A stretch of DNA of 64,000 bases from Agelas oroides (taxonomy: Eukaryota > Porifera > Demospongiae > Agelasida > Agelasidae): contig OX422193.1 of assembly GCA_949130485.1 (NCBI GenBank), positions 7,226,472 to 7,290,471 on the forward strand. The letters run 5' to 3'. The position numbers were made by a program, and so were the translations under genes. The notes below the pieces were generated by a model. The model was not told the DNA's origin. It worked only from the letters and a program-made list of their open reading frames with translations, and made no database searches. Numbering within the stretch: position 1 is the first letter of the stretch; each line of letters begins with the position of its first letter. Shown one piece after another: positions 51,742-63,512 of this stretch.

Positions 51742-54213
51742 TAATAAATGCATGTGAATGAAGGGACACCTATTACATCTCCATGCATTCATCGCTATAC
51801 CTATCGAAGAATAGACATGCACCTATTACATCTCTATACATATAATCTCTATGCATTAATCGCTATACCTATCGGCAACAGATGCATAAGAATGTGCACG
51901 AACGGACACCTATTACATCTCTATGCATTAATCGCTAACTATAGGCAACACAGAATGTGAATGAATGGATAACTATTACATCTCTATACATTAATCGCTA
52001 CCTATCGGCAACAGATGCACAAGAATGTGTAAGAATGGACACCTATTACATCTCAATACATTAGTCGCTACCTATCGCCAACAGATGCACAAGAATGAGT
52101 AAGAATGGACACCTATTACATCTCTATAAATTAATCGCTACTTATCGGCAACACATGCATAAGAATGTGCATGAATGGACACCTATTACATCTCTATGCA
52201 TTAATTGCTACCTATCGGCAACACATTCATAAGAATGTGCATGCATGCATGAGTGGACACCTATTACATCTCCATGCATTAATTGCAACTTATAGAAAAC
52301 AGGTGCATAAGAATGTGCATGAACGGACACCTATTACATCTCTATGCATTAATCACTACCTATCGGAAACGGATGCATTAGAATGTGCATTAACGGACAC
52401 CTATTACATCTCTATGCATTAATCACTACCTATCGGAAACGGATGCATTAGAATGTGCATTAACGGACACCTATTACATCTCTATGCATTAATCGCTACC
52501 CATCGGCAACAGATGCACAAGAATGTGTATGAATGGACACCTATTACATCTGTATGCATTAATTGCTACCCATCGGCAACAGATGCACAAGAATGTGTAT
52601 GAATGGACACCTATTACATCTCTATGCATTAATCACTACCCATCGGCAACAGATGCACAAGAATGAGTACGAATGGACACCTATTACATCTCTATGCATT
52701 AATTGCAACCTATCGGCAACACATTCATAACAATGTGCATGCATGAGCGGACACCTATTACATCTTCATGCATTAATTGCAATTTATTGAAAACAGGTGC
52801 ATAAGAATGTCCATGAACGGACAACTATTACATCTCTATGCATTAATCGCTACCTATCGGCAACAGAGGCAACAGGATGTGCATGAACGGACACCTATTA
52901 CATCTCTATGCATTAATCACTACCTATCGGAAACGGATGCATTAGAATGTGCATTAACGGACACCTATTACATCTCTATGCATTAATCGCTAACCATCGG
53001 CAACAGATGCACAAGAATGTGTATGAATGGACACCTATTACATCTGTATGCATTAATTGCTACCTATAGGCAACACATTCATAAGAATGTGCATGAATGG
53101 ACACATATTACATCTCTATGCATTAATTGCTACTTATCGGAAACAGATGCATTAGGATGTTCATGAATGGATACCTATTACATCTCAATACATTAATCGC
53201 TACCGATCGGCAATGAATGGACACCTGTTACATCTCTACGCATTAATCACTACCTATCGGCAACAGATGCATAAGAATGTGCATGAATGGACACCTATTA
53301 CATCTCTATGCATTAATCGCTACCTATCGGAAACAGATGCATTAGAATGTGAATGAATGGACACCTATTACATCTCTATGCATTAATCACTACCTATCGG
53401 AAACGGATGCATTAGAATGTACATTAACGGACACCTATTACATCTCTATGCATTAATCGCTACCTATCGGAAACAGATGCATTAGAATGTACATTAACGG
53501 ACACCTATTACATCTCTATGCATTAATCGCTACCTATAGGCAACTGATGCATTAGAATGTACATTAACGGACACCTATTACATCTCTATGCATTAATCAC
53601 TAACTATCGGCAACAGATGCATAAGAATGTGCACGAACGGACACCTATTACATCTCTATGCATTAATCGCTACCTATCGGCAACACATTCATAAGAATGT
53701 GTATGAATGGATAACTATTACATCTCTATACATTAATCACTACCCATCGGCAACAGATGCACAAGAATGAGTACGAATGGTCACCTATTACATCTCCATG
53801 CATTAATTGCTACTTATCGGCAACACATTCATAACAATGTGCATGCATGAGCGGACACCTATTACATCTTCATGCATTAATTGCAACTTATCGAAAACAG
53901 GTGCATAAGAATGTGCATGAACGGACACCTATTACATCTCTATGCATTAATCGCTACCTATCGGCAACAGAGGCAACAGGATGTGATTGAACGGACACCT
54001 ATTACATCTCTATGCATTAATCACTACCTATCGGCAACAGATGCACATGAATGTGTATGAATGGACACCTATTACATCTCTATGCATTAATCACTACCTA
54101 TCGGAAACGGATGCATTAGAATGTGCACTAACGGACACCTATTACATCTCTATGCATTAATCACTACCTATCGGCAACAGATGCACAAGAATGAGTACGA
54201 ATGGACACCTATT
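51742..54213 (+). repeat. 70-bp minisatellite, long block of about 35 units
   Basis: The same 70-bp unit as at 45415, with successive GGACAC starts exactly 70 bp apart (for example 52395 and 52465) and a few 60-84-bp variants. 70 is not a multiple of 3, so open frames in it change phase; no protein is proposed. It ends at 54213, where GAGACA satellite resumes. Confidence 0.95.
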
Positions 54214-55740
54214 ATATATGGGAGATCACGAGACAGCATGACACACTACTAGACATTATGGATGCAATGGGACTGTATGAGACAGCATGAAACATGAGAC
54301 ACTATGAGACAATAAGAGACATCATGAGATATTATGAAGCAGCATGAGATACTACAAGACATTATAGATCCAATGGGACTGTATGAGACAGCATGAGACA
54401 CTAACACAATAGGAGACATCGTGAGGCACTATGAGACACTATGAGGCACTATGAGACACCATCAGATATTATGGGACATCATGAGACAGCATGACACACT
54501 GAGACAGTAGCAGACATCATGAGACACTATGAGACATCCTGAGACATTGTGAGCCACTATGAGACACTATGGTACATCATGAGATTTTATCAAGGCACCA
54601 CGGGACATTATGGATGCATTGGGACTGTATGAGACAGCATGAGAAACTGCGACTATAGGAGACATCATGAGACATTTAGAGACACTATAAGACATCATGA
54701 GACATTATTAGACAGCATGAGAAAGTAGGAGACATGATGAGACATTATGAGACAGCATGAGACACTACGAGACGTTATAGATGCAATGGGACTGTATCAG
54801 ACAGCATGAGACACTCAGACAATAGGAGACATCGTGAGACAATATGAGACAGCATGAGACTCTACAAGACATTATGGATGCAATGGGACTGTGTGAGACA
54901 GCAAGAGACACCATGAGACAATAGGATACATCATGAGATATTATGAGACACTATAAGACATCATGAGACATTATGAGACAGCATGAGACACTATCAGCCA
55001 ATAAGAGACAGCATGAGACATTATGAGACGTTATGGATGCGATGGGACTGTATGATACAGCATGGGACACTATGAGACAATAGGAGACTTCCTGAGGCAG
55101 TATGAGACACTATGAGACATCATGAGACATTGAGACAGCATGAGACACTGTAAGACAAAAGGAGACATTATGAGATATTATGAGACACCATAAGACACTA
55201 CGAGACATTATGAGATTCAATGGGACTGTATGAGACAGAGTGAGACACCATGAGTCATTATAGATGCAATGGAACTGTATCAGACAGCATGAGATAGCAG
55301 GAGACATTATGAGACACTATGAGACAATAGGAGACATCATCAGACATTATGAGACAGCATGAGACACTATGAAACAATGAGAGACATGATGAGACATCAT
55401 GAGACAGCATGGGACTCTAGGAGACATTATGGATACAATGCGACTGTATGATACAGCAAGATAGAGTCAATAGGAGACATCATGAGACAATATGAGACAT
55501 CATGGGACATTATGAGACAGCATGAGACACTACCAGACATTATGGATGCATTGGGACTGTACGAGAAAGCAAGAGAATCTGATGCAATACGAGACCGCAT
55601 GAGACATTATGAGACACCAGAGACATTATTAGACAGCGTGAAACACTATGAGAAAATAGGAGACATGATGAGACATTATGAGACAGCATGAGACACTATG
55701 AGACATTATGGATGCAATGGGACTTTATGAGGCAGCACGA
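54214..55740 (+). repeat. GAGACA satellite, block 3 (diverged; left arm of palindrome)
   Basis: Similar in unit order to about 41560-43790 but with many substitutions, so it is older than the 6,327-bp duplication. It ends at GGCAGCACGA, where the orientation reverses. Confidence 0.9.
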
Positions 55741-58700
55741 CTCATAGTGCTCATGCTGTCTCATAGTGTCTCTTGATTTCTCATAGTGTCTCATGATGTC
55801 CCCTATTGTCTCATAGTCTCGTACTGTCTCGAAAGTCCCATTGCATCCCTAATGTCTCATAGTGTCTCATGCTGTCTCATAATGTCTCATCATGTCTCCT
55901 ATTCTCTCATGCTGTCTAATAATGTCTCATGATGTCTCATGGTGTCTCAAAATGTCTGATGTGGTCTCCTATAGTCCCAGTTTCTCATGCTGTCTCATGC
56001 AGTCCCAATGCATCCATAATGTCTCGTGGTGTCTTGATAAAATCTCATGATGTATCATAGTGTCTCATACTGGCTCACAATGTCTCAGGATGTCTCATAG
56101 TGTCTCATAATGTCTCATGATGTCTGCTACTGTCTCAGTGTGTCATGCTGTCTCATGATGTCCCATAATATCTGATGGTGTCTCATAGTGTCTCATAGTG
56201 CCTCACGATGTCTCCTATTGTGTCAGTGTCCCATGCTGTATCATACAGTCCCATCGCATCCATAGTGTCTCATAATGTCTCATGCTGTCTCATAATGTCT
56301 CATGATGTCTCTTATTGTCTCATGGAGTCTCATACTGTCTCATAATGTCTCATACTGTCTCATGTGGTCTCCTATTGTCACAGTTTCTCATGCTGTCTCA
56401 TATAGTCCCATTGCATCTATAATGTCTCGTAGTGTCTCATGCTGTCTCATAATATCTCATGATGTCTCCTATTGTCTCATAATGTCTCTGTCTCATGCTG
56501 TCTCATGATGTCTCATGATCTCTCATAGTGTCCCATGCTGTCTCATGATGTCTCCTATTGATTGTCTCAGTATCTTATGCTGTGTCGTAGAGTCGCATTG
56601 CATCCATAGTGTCTCCTAGAATCTCATGCTGTCTCATGACGTCTCATGATGTCTCTCATTGTTTCATAGTGAGGATATTTCCTATTGTCTCATAGTGTCT
56701 CATGCTGTCTCATACAGTCCCATTTCCTCCATAATGTCTGATGATGTCTCCTATTGTCTCATAGTGTCTCATGCTCTCTCAAGCAGTCCCATAATGTCTC
56801 ATAATGTCTCATGATGTCTCTTATTGGCAAATAGTGTTTCGTACTGTCTCATAATGTCTCATGATGTCTCCTCTTGTCTCATAGTGTCTCATGTCTCATG
56901 TTGTCTCATACAGTCCCATTGCATCCATAATGTCTCGTAGTGTGTCATGCTGTCTCATAATGTCTCATGATGTCTCTTATTGTCTCATGGTGTCTCATAC
57001 TGTCTCATAATGTCTCATACTGTCTCATGTGGTCTCCTATTGTCACAGTTTCTCATGCTGTCTCATATAGTCCCATTGCATCTATAATGTCTCGTAGTGT
57101 CTCATGCTGTCTCATATATCTCATGATGTCTCATAGTGTCTCATGGTGTCTCATAATCTCTTATGATGTCTCATAGTGTGTCATAATGTCTCATGATGTC
57201 TCCTATTGATTGTCTCAGTACCTATGCTGTGTCATAGAGTCGCATTGCATCCATAATGTCTCCTAGAGTCTCATGCTGTCTCATGACGTCTCATGATGTC
57301 CTCTCATTGTTTCATAGTTTCTCATGCTGTCTCATAATGTCTGATGATGTCTCCTATTGTCTCATGGTGTCTCATGCTGTCTCATACAGTCCCATTTCAT
57401 CCATAATGTCTCATAATGTCTCATGCTGTCTCATCATGTCTCATGATGTCTCTTATTGGCTAGTAGTATTTCATGCTGTCGCATAATGTCTCATGATGTC
57501 TCCTTTTGTCTCAGTGTCTCCTGCTGTCTCATACAGTCCCATTGCATCTATAATGTCTCGTAGTGTCTCATGCTGTCTCATAACGTCTCATGATGTCTCC
57601 TATTGATTGTCTCAGTATCTTATGCTGTGTCGTAGAGTCGCATTGCATCCATAGTGTCTCTTAGAGTCTCGTGCTGTCTCATGACGTCTCATGATGTCTC
57701 TCATTGCTTCATAGTGGCTCATGCTGTCTAATAATCTCTGATGATATTTCCTAATGTCTCATGCTGTCTCATACAGTTCCATTTCATCCGTAACGTCTGA
57801 TGATGTCTCCTATTGTCTCATAGTGTCTCATGCTCTCTCAAGCAGTCCCATAATGTCTCATAATGTCTCATGCTGTCTCATCATGTCTCATGATGTCTCT
57901 TATTGGCAAATAGTGTTTCGTACTGTCTCATAATGTCTCATGATGTCTCCTCTTGTCTCATAGTGTCTCATGTCTCATGTTGTCTCATACAGTCCCATTG
58001 CATCCATAATGTCTCGTAGTGTGTCACGCTGTCTCATGATCTCCCATAATATCTCATGGTGTTTCATAGTGCCTCATAGTGTCTCATATTGCCGCACGAT
58101 GTCTCCTATTGTGTCAGTGTCTCATGCTGTATCATACAATCCCATCGCATCCATATTGTCTCACAATGTCTCATGCTGTCTCATGATGTCTCATGATGTC
58201 TCTTATTGGCTGATAGTGTCTCATGTCGTCTCATGATATCTCCTGATGTCTCATAGTGTCTCATAATATCTCATGATGTCTCCTATTTTCTCACAGTGTC
58301 TCATGCTGTTTCATACAGTCCCATTGAATCTCATAATGTCTAGTAGTGTCTTATGCAGTCTTAATGTCTCAAGATGTCTCATAGTGTCTCATAATGTCTC
58401 ATGATGTCCCATGCTTTCTCATGATCTCTCATGATGTCTCATGATGTCTCCTATTGTCTCAGTATCTTATGCTGTCTCATACAGGCTCATTGCGTCCATA
58501 ATATCTCGTAGTGTCTCATACTGTCTCATAATGTCTCATAATGTCTCGTATTGTCTCATTGTGTCTCATGCTGTCTCATACTGTCCCATTGCATCAATAA
58601 TGTCTCGTAGTGTCTCATGCTGTCTCATAGTGTCTCTTGATTTCTCATAGTGTCTCATGATGTCTCCTATTGTCTCATAGTCTCGTGCTGTCTCATACTG

Positions 58701-59540
58701 TCCCATTGCATCAGTAATGTCTCGTAGTGTTTCATGCTGTCTCATATTGTCTCGTGATTTCTCATAGTGTCTCATGATGTCTCCTCTTGTCTCAGAGTCT
58801 CGTGCTGTCTCATAAAGTCCCATTGCATCCACAATGTCTCATAGTGTCTCATGCTGTCTCATAATGTCTCATAATGTCTCATGATGTCTCATGGTGTATC
58901 ATAATGTCTGATGTGGTCTCCTATTGTCTCAGTTTCTCATGTTGTCTCATACAGTCCCAATGCATCAATAATGTCTCGTGGTGTCTTGTGCTGTCTGACA
59001 AAATCTCATGATGTATCATAGTGTCTCATACTGGCTCACACTGTCTCAGGATATCTCATAGTGTCTCATGATGTCTCCTCCTGTCTCAGTGTGTCATGCT
59101 GTCTCATGATGTCTCATGATGTCCCATAATATCTGATGGTCTCTCATAGTGCCTCAGTGTCTCATAGTGCCTCACGATGTCTCCTATTGTGTCAGTGTCT
59201 CATGCTGTCTCATACAGTCCCATTGGATCTATAATGTCTCATAATGTCTCATGCTGTCTCATAATGTCTCATGCTATCTCTTATTTTCTCATACTGTCTC
59301 ATACTGTCTCATAATGTCTCATGTTGTCTCCTGCTGTCTCATAATGTCTCATAGTGTCTGATAATGTCTCATGATGTCTCCTATTGTCTCAGTATCTTAT
59401 GCTGTGTGATAGAGTTGCATTGCATCCATCATGTCTCCTAGAGTCTCATGCTGTCTCATGACGTCTCATGATGTCTCTCATTGTTTAATAGTGTCTCATG
59501 CTGTCTCATCATGTCTCATGATGTCTCTTATTGGCTAATA
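55741..59540 (-). repeat. GAGACA satellite in inverted orientation (TGTCTC on the plus strand)
   Basis: From 55741 the plus strand reads TGTCTCAT instead of ATGAGACA for 3.8 kb. The order of variants from about 55800 mirrors 55740 backwards (GTCCCATTGCATCC, TCATCATGTCTCCTATT, CTGTCTAATAATGTCTC), so the two blocks form an imperfect palindrome with a loop of about 60-100 bp. Confidence 0.9.
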
Positions 59541-59882
59541 TTGCAGAGCAAACTGAATGTGGAGTTCAGTCCACTGGATATGAGAAGAGTGGGAAAGAAA
59601 ACAGAAGGAAAGGCTCGCATTATCCTTGTTAAGTTTAAAACAGAACAAGAGAAAATACAACTACTCAAGAAGGCACCTGCACTAAAAGGCTCAAAGCTGT
59701 ACCTTGCAGAAGATCTAACCATCGATGAAAGAAGGGAACGACGTATACAAGTGGAAGAAATGAAAAGGGCAAGACAAGAGGGCAAAAGGGCTTATATCCG
59801 CTTCTCTGATGGCAAACTTGTGATCAATGGGAAAGTCATACCTCCTCAAGTAGAGGAAACATGCACCAATGCAAATATATAG
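59541..59882 (+). CDS. LINE ORF1 protein, C-terminal fragment
   Basis: An open frame of about 113 codons from the truncation point to the TAG at 59880. It carries the charged segment KARIILVKFKTEQEK, then LYLAEDLTIDERRERR and RAYIRFSDGKLVINGK, resembling the C-terminal part of L1/CR1-type ORF1 nucleic-acid-binding proteins. The N-terminal part is gone. The frame runs back into the satellite to an ATG at 59481, so any protein made from this copy would start with satellite-encoded residues. It ends in the same frame as ORF2, 12 codons before the ORF2 ATG. Confidence 0.7.
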   Translation: MQSKLNVEFSPLDMRRVGKKTEGKARIILVKFKTEQEKIQLLKKAPALKGSKLYLAEDLTIDERRERRIQVEEMKRARQEGKRAYIRFSDGKLVINGKVIPPQVEETCTNANI

Positions 59883-59918
59883 GAAAATTGCCGACACCAC
59901 AAATTTCTGAAATGTGCA

Positions 59919-62900
59919 ATGTGGAATGTGGGTGGTTGGCCAACAAAATTGCCATACTGTAATTTCAAATGTGCTACACTAATTAAGAAACAATATGATA
60001 TTATTTGTTTATGTGAAACCTGGTTGAGGAAAGACCAAACAGTTTCATTACCAGGATACTCCTGGTTCGGTCAAAACAGACTTAGAATTTCTCAAAGAGC
60101 TATACGAGGGTCAGGAGGTGTTGGAATTCTGGTGAAGTCAAATCTACTACAAGATTACGATGCATCAATAATTGATTCCCAAATGGAGGGTATTCTATGG
60201 CTGAAACTTACAAATAAACTCACTTCTCAGAATTTATGTGTATGTGTGTGCTATCTTCCACCAAGTTCATCTAGTAGGGGGGATTGTGCAGAACAATTTC
60301 TAGACTGCCTTGGGGCTCAAATTACGCTTTACAGAAACCTTGGTACAGTATGCGTTTGTGGAGATTTTAATGCCAGATGTGGAAATCTGGAAGACATAAG
60401 CATAGTCTGTGACACAGAGATCCCTCCTCGTAAAGTTCTGGACATGGAACAGAACTCCCATGGCAAACAGTTCATTGATCTTCTGAAGTCTTTGGAGCTT
60501 TGTACCCTAAATGGCAGGGGCAAGGACAACTACACATACATCTCAAGATTGGGCTGCTCAGTGGTTGATTACTGTATTGTAGAACTTGAAGAATTTAACA
60601 AGTTTTCCCACTTCTCAGTGGCTTCTATGCAGGAAGTGATAAATGAATTGGACTATCAGGACAATAGACAAATTCCTGACCACTCCTTACTATCATGGCA
60701 AATACACCTAGACCAAATGGAAGAATCTCAACCCCACTCTCACAACTTGGATGGTCAACAACCTCCCCCACCCAAAGTGGCTCACTACAACCTTCAAAAG
60801 GTCCCTCAAAACTTCATGGAAGATAGATATGAAGAGGTAAAGCAACTGATCAATGTGTTAAACACTAACCCTGTTTCTCAAAACCTCATAGATGACATCT
60901 ATTCCCAGTTCTGCGACATTATTAAGAATGAAATGGATGACAAGCTACCAACAAGCAAACCAAGAAAACACAAACAACCATTTCATAAACCCTGGTGGAA
61001 CCAGGAGCTAAAAGAAGCTAGAAAACTAGTTGCTAAAGCTGAACAAAAATGGCTTGCCTGTAGTAACAGGACTACCAGGGCACTTCTACGAGCAGAATAT
61101 CAACAACTAAGACGAAAGTTTGACTCCTTGGTTAGGAAGGCTAAGAGAAAATGGTCAAACAGGACTTGGGAGTTCCTGGATTCATCACTACTGGGAGGTC
61201 CACAAACATTTTGGAACCAGCTAAGGAAACACACTGGACTGGGGAAGAAGAAGTCTCCTAAAATCCCAATGGAGGTCATTGATGGACAGAAGATTCTCAC
61301 TAACAAGGAAGATGTGTTGAATAAGTGGTACACTGATTTCGCAACCCTCTTAAACACTAGTGAGAATCGTATCCCCTCCAGTCATATAAACAAAGCTAGT
61401 AATACTGAGTTTTTACCCCATCCAAATGAGACTTCCCCTCCCAATTTGACTGAAGAGGCCTTGCCAGATACAATAGACCAGGATTTAGTGAAATGGGCAC
61501 TCCTACGTCAGAAGAATGGCAAAGCAGTGGGTCCTGATGGATTGCCTGCGGAGGTGATCAAAAATCAAGTTTGCTGTACCTTTTTTCAAAGTCTCTTCTC
61601 TGCCTGTCTAAAGAATCTCTATATCCCCACAGTTTGGCGTCATGGAATTATTACCCCAATACCAAAGAACAAAACAAGTGACCCTAGAATCCCACTTAAC
61701 TACAGAGGAATATCTCTTCTCTCAGTACCATACAAGGCCTTTTGTTCAATTCTGAACCAATACATCCTAGAGTGGGCAGAATATGCAGGGATCCTGTGTG
61801 AGGAACAAAATGGCTTTAGAGCTGGAAGGAGCTGTTTAGAACACATCTTCAGTCTTACTAGTATCATTGAATGCAGAAAGAAAATGCACAAACCAACTTT
61901 TGCTTGCTTTGTAGACTTTAGTAAAGCTTATGATAATGTCAAACATGGCCTACTATGGAAGAAATTGCAAGACATGAAATTTCCTGATAAAATGTTGCGG
62001 ATGTTGAAGTGCATATACAAAGAAAATACCAACTGTGTGAGAGTGAATGAGAGTTTCACTAAACCCTTCAGAATCTCAACAGGTCTACGGCAAGGGTGTG
62101 TGCTATCACCAATTCTGTTCAATTTGTTCATAAATGACCTCCCAGGTTCTATCGCAGCCACTAATGAAGGGGTTCAGTTTGGAGACAGCACAATATCCAG
62201 TCTGCTATATGCCGATGATCTTGTCATGATAGCAGATAGTGAACAGGCCTTGCAGACACTAATTGGGAAAGTCCATGAATGGTGTTCCTTATGGAGCATT
62301 GGAGTTAACAGCAAGAAGTCAGCTATAGTCCATTTCCGCCTACGTTCTCACCCCCTGACTGCAGCAAGTTTTACACTAGGGGAACTGGTTATCCCGATCT
62401 CCAGTCACTATATTTATTTAGGCACACCTCTTGATGAACACCTGACTTTCCAGACAGCTGTGCATACACGAATTGAAAAAGCCCTCTGCTCCTTTTACGC
62501 CCTAGTAGGTCACCTAATGAAAATAGGTGGCTCATCCTACAATGTGTATAAAAGGCTCTTCGACTCAATGGTGGCTCCCATTCTAGATTATGGAGCGCCG
62601 GTGTGGTCCAGGTTCAGTTCTTTAAGGGAAGTGGAGAAAGTGCAAAACCAAGTCTACAGGTTCTTTCTGGGAGTCGGTAGCAAACATCCACTGGCAGCTG
62701 CATCTGGGGATATGTGTTGGATGCCAACTTCATGCAGACATAAACTGGCCACAGTTGCATTCTGGCGTCATCTCGTACAAATTGATAACAACAGAATCTG
62801 CAAGAAAGTGTACATAGAATGCAAGAGGCTTACAGAAGAACAAAACCAAGACAACTGGGCAAGTCAAGTCAAGCAGATTTTAGCTGGGTGTGGCCTGCAA

Positions 62901-63413
62901 TACTGGTGGCACCAGAGCTCCTGTGATGGGCTATCACACAGTGAACTCCAGCATGTAGTCACCTGCTGTCTCTTTCGCCTGGAAAAAGAGAGATGGCAAA
63001 CTGAGGTTTCATCCAAACCAAAGTTAAGGTTATATGTAAACTTTAAAACAGAATATGGGAAAACAGAAGAATACGTACAGAAAGTTAGAGTAAAATCTCA
63101 TAGATCTCTGCTGGCACGATTAAGAGGAGGAACAGCCCCACTACAAATCGAAACTGGTAGGTACACTGGCCTCCCAGTAGAGGAGAGGATATGCAGGTCA
63201 TGCAACACAGGGCAGGTGGAGGACGAACAACATTTCTGTGTGGGGTGTCCAGCTCTGAAAGAGGCTAGAGCCCCCCTTCTGCACCTCTTGAACCTCCATC
63301 AAGTGGATGCCGGAGCACTTTCAGACAAGGACAAGTTTATTGCAATCATGCAGAACCTAGACAGTAGAATAGCCAAACTTCTTTTTAATATGTTTTTGAA
63401 ACGTAACTCATAA
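59919..63413 (+). CDS. LINE ORF2: endonuclease and reverse transcriptase (1164 aa, intact)
   Basis: One uninterrupted frame. The endonuclease domain spans residues about 1-260: CETWL with Glu33, GDFNAR with Asp149/Asn151, SVVDY with Asp217, and PDHS with Asp254/His255. All expected catalytic positions are present. The RT domain spans about 520-800: GKAVGPDGLPAE near 534, GFRAGRSCLEHIF near 631, FVDFSKAYDNV near 664, GLRQGCVLSP near 725, and the active site YADD at about 764. The C-terminal part has a CRSC...H...C knuckle from about residue 1092, preceded by ETGRYTGLPVEERIC, a segment common in metazoan LINEs. No RNase H domain was recognised. This ORF makes the nick and primes cDNA synthesis at the target site (family knowledge). 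The in-frame stop just upstream is the ORF1 TAG. Confidence 0.95.
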   Translation: MWNVGGWPTKLPYCNFKCATLIKKQYDIICLCETWLRKDQTVSLPGYSWFGQNRLRISQRAIRGSGGVGILVKSNLLQDYDASIIDSQMEGILWLKLTNKLTSQNLCVCVCYLPPSSSSRGDCAEQFLDCLGAQITLYRNLGTVCVCGDFNARCGNLEDISIVCDTEIPPRKVLDMEQNSHGKQFIDLLKSLELCTLNGRGKDNYTYISRLGCSVVDYCIVELEEFNKFSHFSVASMQEVINELDYQDNRQIPDHSLLSWQIHLDQMEESQPHSHNLDGQQPPPPKVAHYNLQKVPQNFMEDRYEEVKQLINVLNTNPVSQNLIDDIYSQFCDIIKNEMDDKLPTSKPRKHKQPFHKPWWNQELKEARKLVAKAEQKWLACSNRTTRALLRAEYQQLRRKFDSLVRKAKRKWSNRTWEFLDSSLLGGPQTFWNQLRKHTGLGKKKSPKIPMEVIDGQKILTNKEDVLNKWYTDFATLLNTSENRIPSSHINKASNTEFLPHPNETSPPNLTEEALPDTIDQDLVKWALLRQKNGKAVGPDGLPAEVIKNQVCCTFFQSLFSACLKNLYIPTVWRHGIITPIPKNKTSDPRIPLNYRGISLLSVPYKAFCSILNQYILEWAEYAGILCEEQNGFRAGRSCLEHIFSLTSIIECRKKMHKPTFACFVDFSKAYDNVKHGLLWKKLQDMKFPDKMLRMLKCIYKENTNCVRVNESFTKPFRISTGLRQGCVLSPILFNLFINDLPGSIAATNEGVQFGDSTISSLLYADDLVMIADSEQALQTLIGKVHEWCSLWSIGVNSKKSAIVHFRLRSHPLTAASFTLGELVIPISSHYIYLGTPLDEHLTFQTAVHTRIEKALCSFYALVGHLMKIGGSSYNVYKRLFDSMVAPILDYGAPVWSRFSSLREVEKVQNQVYRFFLGVGSKHPLAAASGDMCWMPTSCRHKLATVAFWRHLVQIDNNRICKKVYIECKRLTEEQNQDNWASQVKQILAGCGLQYWWHQSSCDGLSHSELQHVVTCCLFRLEKERWQTEVSSKPKLRLYVNFKTEYGKTEEYVQKVRVKSHRSLLARLRGGTAPLQIETGRYTGLPVEERICRSCNTGQVEDEQHFCVGCPALKEARAPLLHLLNLHQVDAGALSDKDKFIAIMQNLDSRIAKLLFNMFLKRNS

Positions 63414-63512
63414 CTATACTGTTAATATTAGTGACTTGTAAGCCGTGGTGTCGGCTGGGAGTGTATACACTCATGTCACTGAAATAAAAAATTATTATTA
63501 TTATTATTATTA

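Larger units (their letters stand above)
45693..52019. repeat. 6,327-bp segment, copy 2 of the tandem duplication
   Basis: It matches copy 1 with offset 6327, including all irregular satellite variants. It diverges from copy 1 just after CAAGA at 52020-52024, where the 70-bp minisatellite continues instead of returning to the unique segment. Confidence 0.95.
59541..63512 (+). mobile_element. 5'-truncated non-LTR retrotransposon (LINE, EN-RT type) with (TTA)n tail
   Basis: The element starts abruptly in satellite at about 59541, in the middle of an ORF1 reading frame. It has an intact ORF2 and a 3' UTR of about 76 bp, and ends in a TTA/ATT run at 63491-63512. The left flank is satellite in TGTCTC orientation and the right flank is in GAGACA orientation, so a target-site duplication cannot be read. 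Architecture (ORF1, apurinic-type endonuclease, RT, C-terminal Cys/His knuckle) fits a CR1/L2/Jockey/I-like LINE; the clade is not resolved. The intact ORF2 suggests a young copy. Confidence 0.92.

Noticed and set aside
39762..58832. Many Ser/Val/His/Cys-rich ORFs of 64-100 codons
   Set aside because: By-products of the GAGACA satellite; the same peptides recur at the satellite period and at the 6,327-bp offset.
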